From assembly GCA_002914805.1 (NCBI GenBank), contig JXTB01000004.1:1318663-1382662 (forward strand): a stretch of 64,000 bases of DNA. Reading direction: 5' to 3'. The notes under the pieces were generated by a model. That model ran no database searches, was not told the origin of the DNA, and was given only the letters and a program-made list of their open reading frames with translations. A program made the translations under genes and the position numbers. Below, piece by piece: positions 44,088 through 55,128 of the stretch. The stretch comes from Parasponia andersonii. Taxonomy: Eukaryota; Streptophyta; Magnoliopsida; Rosales; Cannabaceae. Numbering within the stretch: position 1 is the first letter of the stretch; each line of letters begins with the position of its first letter.

Positions 44088-47019
44088 CATAATGCCCAAG
44101 ATTCTCACATGCATAATAGGCCAATAATAAACATGTTCATATTGCTTAAGAGACATATCAAGTGACTAGAATCAACTTTACAGTAAATTTCTCATTCTTT
44201 ATTGTTAAATGCTTTCAATATGTGTTATTGTACTAATATTTGTTGAAGTGTTTCTATGCAGTGTAAAGGCTCAGTACCCTCAGAGAGAGAGAGAGCTAGG
44301 TGTGTGAGAAGAACAAAGAATATATATTCATGAATACAATACAATGTGCTCATGCATTAAAATCAAGTTTGATGATAACTAGGTAAAATACTAGTTTTTC
44401 GGTAAAGTGCATTTTCATGCTTTTTGGAACCAAATTCATTGTACGTTTAACACATGATAGCTTTAATTTAATGTTAAGGACACATTTTAGCATTTTAAAA
44501 AAAAAAATTTCATTCCAAGTAAGCACGAGATGACAGTCACTATACTGAACTATGTTTAATTACACTAAGCTAGCTTAGATTCAGCTTAATCGCGTAATGT
44601 CATCTTTGTGCATTCTATGGATTGGGCAATTATACTATATTTGCATTATCAATTAGGGTCTAATGGACTTTCTTTTTATGTTTAATGATTGGTTATGGGG
44701 CTAGGTGCCATCAAATTAGAATAAGATTGGCCATATAGGATCATAAGTCAAAGTATGACTAGATTTCACTTTCTAAGCTAGGTTTCATAATTTTGTTCTA
44801 TACTTAAGTGTATAGGATTGACTAGCAATGTGTTTAGTATGCTAAGGATGTTTTAGAGTTTGACACATGGAAGGAAGATGTGTGAAATTTCCAAAATACC
44901 CCTTAGAACTTAAGTTATGCCATTTCTTAGTCATTAAGTATCACTTTTTGTCCAAATCTGGTCATTTTCTTCTCCTTTCTCTCCAGCCATGACCAGAAAC
45001 TCTCCCACTCATTTTCAGACTACTCTCAGCTCCCTTAACCACTTCCAAGAGTTTTCAAGTGGTAGAACTCAATTTGGAGCTCAAGAAAACAAGATAGGTC
45101 TAAACTAGTCAAGGTAATTCTACTAGTTCTTCTTCGTAGGTTTTGTGTGGTTATTTCAATTCTTCACTTGATACTATTTAAGTAATGTTTCCTCTAGGTC
45201 CTCTTGAGTCCTAAGATCAATTTCAAAGCCTTAGAAATCAGTTTTGTGGAAGTAGAAGGCAAGAGCTTCAACAAAAGTTCAAACTAGTCAAGGTGAGTTT
45301 TTTTGTGGAATTTAGAATTGGTAATTTATTTCCATTGCTTTACCTCTTTAATTAAAGCTTTTATTTGATGAATTAAGGTCTAAGAAAACCTTATATATGG
45401 CTGGAAAAACAGAATTTAAGTGGAAGATTAAAGTTAGTCTTAAAGCCTCAAATTTTGCTACTTGTGGGTTCAAGTGTTTTCAAGTGTTCCATTGTTAGAA
45501 TAAGCTCCCCATACTTGTAATCTGATTTTATAAAATTGAAATATATATTTTGTTGATCCCATGATGTAAATATATTTGTTTCATTGCTTTTTTTGAAAAT
45601 AGAAAAGTGTAAAAGTGGTTTTAAACTTTGTTTAAAATGAAAGGAATTCAAGTATACCTAGGTTGCTCTAAATGAGCCTCTTTGAGTTGTGTATGTGGGA
45701 ATTGGCTTCTTGACTGTTATTACAGGTCTTAAACCATGATTTTAATCATGTGGGGATATCCTAAAAGTAGGGGAGGTGCTGTCCAAATATTTTTAGAACT
45801 AAGTGGTGCCATTTAGAAGCTAATGGACTAGTTTTTATGAAAGTAGATAACATTTTGGTTCGTTTTGTGATTAGGGTTCCTTCTTTAGTGAAAGTTGTGA
45901 TTCGGTCTTCTACTTGTTTTCTTTAAGCATTTTACATTCTAGTAATAATGTTATAATAAAATTGACATCAGGTCTTCCACACACCTTGCCACAGAGGATA
46001 CTGACCCTTTCCACTATCTTTTCTACTTGACACAAGGTAAGTGAAGATTTATTTTAAACTGCATCACAAGAACAATAGTAGATACAAGATGTTTTCCTAC
46101 ATGCTTATGTTATTATTTCAATTATATGTTATTTATATTGTTGTTGCAAGGCGTATGGAAACATAAGCACGGCACGATCATTAAGCATGATTTTCAAAGA
46201 AGTGAAGTTTTCCACACATTGGATTTAAAGTAGTACCATTGTACTAATTTTACGAGATATGTTTTAAGTACAGTGTTTAGTCTGTCTGCGTTGGGTAAGT
46301 ATGGTTTGCACAGGCATCCATCCCGCATAGGTAGGCATGGCTTACCAGCTGCCGGGACTGAGCATTGTACTATGAGAATTATCAGGTGCATTACTTAGTC
46401 GGTCTGCGTTGGGTAGGTATGGTTCACATTGGCCATGTGTTTCCTTCCCGCACAGGTGGGCACGACCTACCGACTGCCACAACTTTGTAATGTACTCAAG
46501 GGCCCTATAAAGAAATGTTTTCTAAGAAAAGTGCATCAAAATGAAAAGTCATGAAAGAAAGAGTATACTGGAAATTTCAATAAAGTTTATGCATGAAACA
46601 TGTTCACAAGCATGCATGATCTTTACTTACTGAGCATTAGCTCATTTTGTTCCTGTGATGCAGGTGAGGACATTTTTTATGTATAGAGTTACTAGTTGGC
46701 TAGCACGCTTTCTTGTCGCCATTATCATACCGATGTAGATGAGCTTGACTTTTGGGCGGTGTTTTATTTGTATTTTTTTATTCTAGTGTATTGTAAATAT
46801 TACTACTGATGGCAAGATAAACAGATATGGAGTTTTTAGTTGTATATTTTGTAAAGACACTTTCAAAAATTAATGCCACGTAGTTTCTTTTATTTTAGAG
46901 CTCGAAAAGTTTAAATTTGGCTCACCTTTTTGCAAAAAGTAACAATATGGGTTATAAAAGAGTAATGCTTCCTAGTTTGACCTACATAGTCATTTAGTTA
47001 AGCCTAGGGGGTTGTAACA
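44088..47019 (+). mobile_element. 2932 bp solo LTR inserted in integrase, plus orientation
   Basis: It is flanked by GTTTT (44083-44087) and GTTTC (47020-47024). Removing it restores the integrase reading LVKETTEAIEKIRK. Ends are CATAATGCCC (a damaged TGTGGTGCCC) and GGGGGTTGTAACA. It has a TATATA core at 45392, ACAAG/GTAAGTGAAG at 46037, a TGAGCATTAGCTCA hairpin and TGATGCAG ending at 46663. Its R/U5 part holds a 118 bp tandem duplication not present in the other LTRs, so it is a third subfamily. Confidence 0.88.
46277..46512 (+). repeat. 118 bp tandem duplication in the solo LTR
   Basis: TTAGTCTGTCTGCGTTGGGT (46277) and TTAGTCGGTCTGCGTTGGGT (46395) start the two copies. Both go on through TATGGTT, CATCCC or CTTCCC, GCATAGGT or GCACAGGT, and a TACC.GCTGCC-like end. 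The copies are moderately diverged. Confidence 0.75.
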
Positions 47020-47999
47020 GTTTCTTTGACTAACTCTTGGCCAAGATACTTCTTTTCTCCCATTTCATCCCAATGGATAGGAGATTGGCACTTTTTGCCA
47101 TATAACATTTCATATGGAGCTATACCAATTGTTGCTTGATAACTGTTATTATAGGCAAACTCAATCAATGGCAGGTATTTACTCCATGAACATTGGAAAT
47201 CTAGAACACATGCTCTTAACATATCTTCCAAAGTCTGAATTGTCGTTTCTGTTTGTCCATCTATTGGAGGGTGAAAAGCTATACTAAACTTCAATTTGGT
47301 TCCCATGGCCTTCTGCAAACTCTCTCAAAACTTTGAAGTGAATTGCGGATCCGGATCTGAAATAATTGAAACTGGTATACCATGTAATCTCACAATTTCT
47401 TGAATATATAGTTCTGCAAATTGATCCATAATGTATGTCATGCGCACAGGAAGAAAGTGTGCTAACTTTGTGTATCTGTCTACAATAACCAAAATGGCAT
47501 CGTGCTGTTTCGATGTTCTAGGTAATCCAACTACAAAATCCATAGTAATTTCTTCCCACTTCCATTCTGGAATCTGTAGTGGTTGTAGTAGACCAGCAGG
47601 TCTCTAGTGTTCAGCTTTAATCTGTTGACATGTGAGACACTTAGCTACAAACTCTACGACATCCTTTTTCATTCCAGGCCATCAATAGTGCATTTTTAAA
47701 TCATTATACATCTTTGTAGTTCCTGGATGCAGGGAATACGGTGTAGTGTGAGCTTCTGTAAGAATTTCTTTCTTGAGTCCTTTCTCATTTTGGACACATA
47801 ATCTGTCTTTAAATCTCATAGTCCCATTAACCGAGATACTAAAATCGGTGTTCTTTCTATCTTCCACTTCAACTTTCTATTTTAACAAATACAGATCTGT
47901 AAGTTGACCTTGTTTAATTCTTTCTAGCAATGTTGACTGAAGTGTCATTATTGCCAATTTTCCAATGATGATCTCAATTTGTGCTCTACACATATCTTC
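47020..47999 (-). pseudogene. integrase core and HHCC domain (second Tekay subfamily)
   Basis: Frame 47682-47867 ends in the zinc module HTTPYSLHPGTTKMYNDLKM, and beyond a stop CLTCQQ supplies the Cys pair. Frame 47325-47543 has MDFVVGLPRTSKQHDAILVI, VDRYTKLAHFLPV (first catalytic Asp) and IISDPDPQFTSKF (second Asp). Frame 47004-47318 has GTKLKFSIAFHPPIDGQTET (catalytic Glu in GQTE), [15 protein letters not shown] and EFAYNNSYQATIGIAPYEML. D, D and E are all present, but at least two stops or shifts separate the frames and the solo LTR cuts the end at LVKET. Confidence 0.88.
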
Positions 48000-49193
48000 C
48001 TAGAGTGGCTTCGATAATCGCCTTAGAATTGATAAACTACTCGGTGATTGTCTACTCAGTGCATCGACCACAACATTTGCTTTCCCTGGACGATACAAAA
48101 TCTCACAATCATAGTCCTTTACCAGCTCTAACCATCGTCTTTGTCTCATGTTTAATTCCTTCTGTGTGAAAAAGTACTTGAGGCTCTTATGGTCAGTGTA
48201 TATTTCGTAATGTTCCCCGTACAGATAATGTCTCCAAATCTTGAGAGCAAATACAACTGCTACTAACTCTAGGTCATGAGTAGGATATTTTTGCACGTAG
48301 TCTTTCAATTGTCTGGAGGCATAAGCTATTACCTTACCATTCTGCATTAGCATACACCCCAATCCTTTCTTTGATGCGTCGCTATAAATTACAAAGTTTC
48401 CTGATCCAGACGGAATAGTGAGTATTAGGGCTGAAATCAATCTTTGCTTCAACTCTTGAAAACTTTTCTCAGTCCATTCAAATTTTTGATTCTTTCTGGT
48501 GAGTCGTGTGAGAGGTATAGCTATCCGAGAAAATCCCTCAACAAATCTTCTATAGTAGCCCGCTAGTCCTAGGAAACTTCGTACCTTAGAAGCATTATTT
48601 GGTCTTGACCATTTACTAATTGCTTCTATCTTTGCTGGATCCACTGAAATACCTTCACCAGAAACTATATGACCCAAAAAGACAACTTTCTCAAGCCAGA
48701 ATTCACACTTTTTAAACTTGGCATAAAGTTGCTTTTCGTTCAACTTCAGTAATGTAAGTCTCAAATGCTTATCATGTTCATTTTTGGACCGTGAATAAAC
48801 TAGAATGTCATCAATGAACACTATTACAAACTTATCTAGATAATCTTTAAAAACTCTATTCATCATATCCATAAAGGCTGCTGGGGCATTGGTCAATCCA
48901 AATGGCATAACCAAGAATTCATAATGGCTGTATCGGGTCTGAAAGGCTGTTTTTGGCACATCTTCTTCTCTAATTTTCAGCTGATGGTATCTGGATCTCA
49001 AGTCAATCTTGGAAAATACAGCCGAACCTTGTAATTGGTCAAAAAAATCATCAATCCTGGGAAGTGGTTACTTATTCTTAATTGTCACTTTATTTAACTC
49101 TCTGTGATCAATACACATCCGCATTGTACCATCTTTCTTCTTGATAAACAAATCTGGAGCGCCCCATGGGGAATAGCTAGGTCTAATGAACTT
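48000..49193 (-). pseudogene. reverse transcriptase-RNase H, best preserved copy
   Basis: The 333-codon frame 48000-49001 is open from RT to past RNase H. In order: [52 protein letters not shown] (both catalytic Asp intact), [35 protein letters not shown], then RNase H sites [17 protein letters not shown] and [11 protein letters not shown], and [13 protein letters not shown]. Upstream, RT continues in frame fragments through [15 protein letters not shown] and KIDLRS, but a stop replaces Tyr in KNKYPLP (about 49068), and further damage lies near 49195. So the active sites survive but the full polyprotein does not. Confidence 0.92.
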
Positions 49194-49870
49194 TTAGTCT
49201 AAAAGTTCCTGTAATTGTATCTTCAGTTCTTTCAACTCTACAGGTGCCATTCTATAGGGTGCCTTCGATATTGGTACAGTACCAGGTAATGATTCAATAA
49301 CGAACTCAATTTCCCTATCTGGTGGTAATCCTAGTAATTCTTCTGGAAACACTTCTAAGAAATCTCTAACTATTGGTACATATTCAGGTCTCAATTGTTG
49401 TTCCATAGAAGTATCTATTACGTTGGCTAAATAGCTTGAACAACCATTGTCCAATAATTTCTTCGCCTTCAGAGCAGAGCTGGTAGGTACATTAGTTTTT
49501 TGTGGAGTACCGATGAAAATGAACTAAGCCTTTTCAGAAGGTTGGAAAATTACTCTTTTCTTTCCACAGTCAATAGTAGCATTATACTTGGAAAGTCAAT
49601 CCATACCAAGTATTACCTCATATTCCTGCATTTCCAACATCACAAGATCCACAAATAGCTCTCTACCATCTATCTATAATGGAACTCTTTTTAGCCACTG
49701 ATCTAAATATAAGATTTCCCCTGATGGTAACGCCATACTAAATACCTCTGGCAGCTGATCAGGGGGTCTACCCAATCTCCTCACATATGTTATGGATGCA
49801 AATTAATACGTGGCACCAGAATCTATTAATGCATGTGTAGGTATGTCAGTGATAAGAATCTCACATGAAA
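49194..49870 (-). pseudogene. protease and linker (second Tekay subfamily)
   Basis: The active site ALIDSGATY (about 49812-49823) keeps Asp-Ser-Gly. A stop follows where Ser-Phe is expected. Frame 49194-49454 carries the linker to [62 protein letters not shown] and YRMAPVELKELKIQLQELLD. Between them, near 49500-49640, lie further breaks. This corresponds to the protease that matures the polyprotein. Confidence 0.82.
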
Positions 49871-50980
49871 CAACTGAAGGGTCTGCGTCTGCATCAGCTT
49901 GAGTAAGTGCAAACACCCTACCATTGGTCTTCCTAGGTTCTTCTTTCTTCTACTCATTCTTCCACAATGGGCACTCTCTTTTGAAATAACCTTCCTTACC
50001 ACATTTAAACAAACTATGGTATGAGCTCTGCACTCTCTAGGATGGTTCTTACTACATTTTTCGCATTGTGGCCATTGTTGTCTCCTTTGTTGTCCACTCT
50101 GTTGTCCACTGTTCAATCTCTTGTTTTGTTCTAACCCACCTTTGAAAAATTGACCTCTTTGTTTATTGTCATTGAAACGACCTGCATTGGGCTTGAAATC
50201 TCTACGAGGAAAACTAGTAGAAGCTCTAGCTTTTAGTATCTTTTCCTCTCGATGTTCAGCACATAAAGCTTTCTCTACAGCCTGTTCATAAGAAATTGGC
50301 CCTGTAAGTCCCCTGTCAACATCTCTAGCAAGCTCTAGCTTAAGTCCCTACATAAAGCGAGTGACTCTAGTGAAATTATTAGGGACCATGTCTGAAGCGA
50401 ACCTTGCTAACTGATCAAATGTTCTCACATATTCTGCCACTGAAAGGTTACCCTGTTGTAACTTACTAAACTCATTCACCTTTGTGGCCAATACTGCAGT
50501 ATTGTAATATTTCTCGTTGAAAACAAATTGAAATTCTATCCATGTCATCTGAGTAGTGTCTCTGGTTTACCTAATCACGTCCCACCATATATGTGCATCT
50601 TTCTTTAACATATAAATAGCATAATAAACTTTCTCCCTTTCATTAAGTTGCATAAAGTCAAAAATTGTTTCCAACAAACATTTCCATTCTTCTGCATCGA
50701 GTGGATCTGTAGTACCCTCAAATACAGACAGGTGTTGTTTCCTAAACCGTTCATACAGTGGTTCAAGAGGGTAAAATGCAGTTGGGGCTTATGGTGGAGG
50801 TGATGGTGGTGGTGGTTGTGTGTAAGGCGGAATCTGTCTTTCCTCTTGCTGTTGTAACAGCCTCTCAATTTGTTCCGCCTACCTACGGACCATCTCGCGG
50901 AGTTCTGCTAACTCCTGTGTATGTCTCTCAGGGGTAGAGCCCTCAGTCGCTCTAGATGTTTGACCTCGAGTGGCAGTCAT
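49871..50980 (-). pseudogene. gag (second Tekay subfamily), broken
   Basis: The start is taken at the ATG at 50980 (MTATRGQTSRATEGSTPE), followed by an RLLQQQEERQIPPYT and proline-rich stretch. Then come LEPLYERFRKQHLSVFEGTT, LDAEEWKCLLETIFDFMQLN, frame 50348-50548 (MTWIEFQFVFNEKYY, VAEYVRTFDQLARFASDMVP) and a C-terminal knuckle CEKCSKNHPRECR (frame 49826-50116), with a second knuckle in another frame. The landmarks match Retrotrans_gag plus zinc knuckles. Stops occur in the proline stretch, after the W...V region and near 50345. It is only distantly similar to the A-type gag. Confidence 0.85.
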
Positions 50981-51136
50981 TTCTATGCTCCTTATCCTAG
51001 TAAAGATTAGCCAATAATAAACATGAAGTATGCAACAAATATAGATTAATGCACATAAAATACTTACTTGTGAGCTGACTGATTCCCTTCCTCGATATAC
51101 ACATATAGACGGTCTATAGAAACGATTTAAACCTCC

Positions 51137-51148
51137 ACTCTGATACCA
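51137..51148 (-). other. primer binding site, initiator-Met tRNA
   Basis: The minus strand reads TGGTATCAGAGT, one base off the canonical site, three bases from the LTR end. Confidence 0.88.
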
Positions 51149-51151
51149 ACT

Positions 51152-54100
51152 TGTAACACCCTCTTTATCCTCCTACTACTAGTGGAAATTTATTAACTTT
51201 CTATTTACAAGGCATTACTTTTGGAAGATAATCCTATAATTGTTTTTCCAAAATACGGGCCAATTTGAACTTTTTATTCTCTTTAAAACTCTATAGATAG
51301 CTGACTTTACTTACATATATGATCAGTATATATATATATTACAAAACGAAACGTAGTAAATAGGTACTAAAAAAATGAACTAAAAATAACTTCATTGAGA
51401 GACTGTAAAACATCCCAAAATACACAAACTAGGCATCTCACAAGTGGTCAAAATATCGATATGTACAACACCAAGGTTGGGCCTCTACTTCAACTCACAA
51501 GCTCATGCTGTCATCTCAATCATTATCTGCAACACAAGACTATAATGAGCTACAACTCAGTAAGTAAAATAATGGATGACATGTTGCTCAATGACATGAA
51601 TTAAATGTATGATTGTGCTTGCTTAAATGTTTCGGTATAAATAATTTCCTTTAGACCTTTCCTTGTCTGGTGCCCACTGTCCAATTCAGCACTGTATCTG
51701 TAGGGCTTCCTAAATTAATGATATCCCATGGGTTCTCCTCCCACCGGCTCTTACCATAGTGGGGCTCGTTACTAACCTTATTCCATCGTTACCTGTTGAG
51801 CTCAAGAGATAAGGCGACCCGAGAAAATATTTTAGTCTATTATATAATTTGGAGGAGGAATATTGTGGCAAACCTTCTGACTAATCCTGTCACACTTGCC
51901 CCTCTCCTGGGGCTGCCACTCTAAAACTGTAAATATTTATCCCGCTTCCCCGTAATAGTGACACAAAACCTTCTGAAAGTTACCTGATCTTAACTTCTCT
52001 ATGATAAAATAGTTTCACACAATAATACTAAGACATTTTATAACTCATATTACCCTTCTTAAACTTTTTCATAAAACATACATGGTTATATGGTGTACAT
52101 AATAATACCACACCAAAATTACCAAGCATATATATGCTGAAATCGAAATGTCAATGGTTATATTCATAACCAGAATAAATGCAAAACATGGAAACATAAT
52201 AGATATTTATATAACACATAATTCTTGTGTTACAGTTGAGTACTTTACTTACCTCATGTCCTGAATAGAAATAAATTGTGGAAATGGTCAATATCCTCTA
52301 GAGATTGGTGTGTTATTTACCTATCATAGTTTACTGTTATTCAAAATGTACATTTTGCCAAAAGAATGCATCAAGATACTCGAATAATACCGAAATCAGA
52401 ATTTTCACGAAATTAGGAAACTTGATCTTAAAATGACTTAGAAACATATAAATTACTTAAGATACTTGGTAGTCAATAAGTAGCATTGAAACACTGTTCA
52501 AAGGTATTAAAATATGAATGCTAGTTAGTTAGCACAAAAATGATCCAAAATGGAACATAATTTTGTAAAACTAGTCCATTTGCTCCTAAATGGTGCCATT
52601 TCATTTTAAAAATAATTGGACAGTACCTCCCCTATTTTTAGGATGTTCTCACATGATTAAAATCATGGTTTTAAACCTGCAATAGCAATTAGAAATCCAA
52701 ATTCCCACATATACACATTAAGAGGATCACTTAGAACAATCTAAGTTCACTTGAACTCTTTTTCGGTTTCAACAAGTTTAAAACCACTTTTACACTTATG
52801 TGTCATCACAAGCAGACACCAAATGAATGTAATAGACAATAGGATCAATAAGATATACAATCCAAATTTAAGAAATCAGATTACAAACATAGAAAACTGA
52901 ATCTATTACACATAAAAACACTGAACTCCATAAATAGCAAACTTTGGGGCTTTAGGTTTAACTTTGATCCTATACTTAAATTTTATGTTTCCAGCAATAT
53001 ATAAGGGTTCCTAGGACAATTATTTATCAAATAATAGCTTAGGTTTAAGAGCTGAAATAAAGGAAATTCACTACAAATTAAAAATCTAACATAAACCTCA
53101 CCTTAACTAGTTTGAGTCTTTGCTAGACTTCTTGCCTTCAATCTCCACCAAACTGATTCCCAAAGCTTAGAAATAGATTTTTGGACTTAAGAAGACATAA
53201 AGAAACTATTATTTAAGTGGGAACAAGCAGAGAATTGAAATTAAAGGACAACACCTAGAAAGAAGAACTTAATAGAATTACCTTGCCTAGTTTTGGTGTA
53301 TCTTGCTTTCTAAGGCTCCAATTAGAGTTCTACCACTTGGAAACTCTTGGAAATGTTTGAGAGAAGTTGAGAGAAGTTATAAAAAGCATTGAAGAGTTTC
53401 AGTTCGTGGCTAGAGAGAAAGAGAAAGCAAATAATCAGATTTGACCCAAAATCAACACTTAATGGCTAAGAAAAGGTATAACATAAATTCTAAGGGGTAT
53501 TTTGGGTATTTTTCACATCACTTTCCATATGTCCAGCTCTAGAACATCCTTAGCACCACGTTGCTGGTCCATCCTATACACCCAAGTATAGCCAAAGTTG
53601 GTGAATCCTACCTTAGAAAGTGAAAACTAGTCATACTTTGGCTTATGATCCTATATGGCCAATCTTATTGTAATTTGGTGGAACCGAACCCCTTAATCAA
53701 TCATTAAACATAAAAAGAAAGTCAATTAGACTCCAATTAACAATGCAAACATAGTATTAGCACGCAATTATTAGAATGCACAAAAATGACATTACACGAT
53801 TAAGCTTAATCTAAGCTAGCTTAGTGCAACTAAATACGAATTAGTGTCCTGAATGCCACCTCGTGCTTACCTGGAGCCGACAAATAAAATGCTATAAATA
53901 AGTCCTAGACATTGAATTAAGCCTATTTGACGTGTTAAACATACAGTGAATTTGGCTCCGAAGTACGTGAAAATTGCATTTTACCAAAAAACTACTATTT
54001 GACCAAGTTATCAACTAGTATAATCTTAATACATGTGCATATAGTATCAATTTTATAATTATATTCTTTTTTCTTTTAGCACACCGAGCTCTCTTTGAGG

Positions 54101-54291
54101 GTATTGAACCTTTACACTGTATCAGGACACTTCGACAATCATTAGTATAATAAAATGTATGTAAAAGCACATAACATAAGGAATGAGCATATTTTTATGA
54201 AACTAGTATTAATGACTTCTAGATGCCTAATATGCAATTAGAACATGTTTATTATTGGCTCTGTTAATTATATGAGGAGCTGGATGTCACA
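51152..54291 (-). repeat. 5' LTR of the second Tekay subfamily, mosaic
   Basis: TGTAACACCCTCTTTATCC to AGCTGGATGTCACA, 3140 bp. About the first 1.05 kb (51152-52200, the R/U5 side in sense orientation) is unlike other LTRs here. From about 52200 to the right it follows the A-type LTR closely. The splice-like pair lies at 52252 and 51527, the longest spacing seen (726). Right of 54291 the sequence is A-type reverse transcriptase. Confidence 0.82.
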
Positions 54292-54840
54292 GTTCCATAT
54301 GCTCTTCTCTTAAGCGTGAGCAAATTAAAATATCATCGATGAAAAGTGTAACAAATTTATCTAGGAAATCCTTAAACACTCAATTCATCATGTCCATGAA
54401 AGCAACTGGGGCATTAGTTAATCCAAAGGGCATTACTAAAAACTCATAGTGTCCATATCTGGTTTTGAAAGCTATTTTCGGAATATTTTCCTCCTTAATT
54501 TTTAACTGATGATATACTGATCTTAAGTCAATCTTTGAAAACACAGAAGCTCCTTGTTGTTGTTCAAACATATCATCAATTCTAGGAAGCGGATACTTGT
54601 TTTTGATTATGACCTTATTCAGCTCCCTATAATCAATGTAAAGCCTCATAGTCCCATCTTTCTTCTTTACAAACGAAATCGAAGCACTCCATGGTGAAAA
54701 GCTTGGGCGAATAAAACCCTTGTCTAATAACTCTTGTTACTATACTTTCAGTTCCTTTAACTCTGCTGGAGCCATTCTATAAGGTGCTTTCGAAATAGGA
54801 GCTGTATCGGGCAATAAGTCAATAACAAACTCTATCTCTC
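54292..54840 (-). pseudogene. A-type reverse transcriptase fragment
   Basis: Frame 54380-54649: [60 protein letters not shown] and [20 protein letters not shown]. The first catalytic Asp (FSKIDL) is present. Left of a stop after MMN lies the palm region with IDD-like coding (about 54335). Upstream (54650-54840) are the KKDG and [10 protein letters not shown] blocks with a stop in the middle. The fragment ends at the neighbour's LTR, so the connection domain, RNase H and integrase are absent. Confidence 0.85.
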
Positions 54841-55128
54841 TATCAGGTCGTAACCCAAACAAATCTTCAGGAAAATACATCAAGAAATTCACTAGCTACC
54901 AGCACTTCCTTAGGCTTCACTTCTAACTTTTCTCTAGTATCCATTATGTTGGCCAAGTAACCCATGCATCTATTTTCCAGTAACTTCGTTGCTTTTATTG
55001 AGGAAATTATTGGAATCATCGAGTTTCTACTAGTACCAACAAAAGTGAACTTCTCTGTACTTGGTGGCTAAAACACTACTCTCTTCAAATAGCAATCAAT
55101 AGTAGCATGGTATTTTGATAACCAATCA
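54841..55128 (-). pseudogene. A-type protease C-terminal part and linker
   Basis: It parallels 18690-18920 of the first Tekay element: the linker with GYLANIMDT, the VGTS.N block, and the LSKYHATIDC end just right of 55080. It is cut at AATCA (55124-55128), the target of the solo LTR; the protease continues at 60393. Several stops and shifts are present. Confidence 0.75.

Larger units (their letters stand above)
43526..54291 (-). mobile_element. second Tekay subfamily element, nearly full length, with a solo LTR inside
   Basis: On the minus strand: 5' LTR 51152-54291, primer site 51137-51148, gag 49871-50980, protease, RT-RNase H 48000-49193, integrase 47020-47999, interrupted by a plus-strand solo LTR (44088-47019), integrase end with chromodomain 43540-44087, polypurine tract, and the hybrid LTR 40532-43525 as 3' LTR. 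It has all domains in the right order, with few stops per domain. It is the best-preserved element here but not intact. Its coding sequence differs clearly from the A-type gag and protease of its neighbours. Confidence 0.85.

Noticed and set aside
43526-54291. Possible active Tekay element
   Set aside because: Stops in gag, protease, RT and integrase, a solo LTR in integrase and a hybrid 3' LTR rule out autonomous activity.
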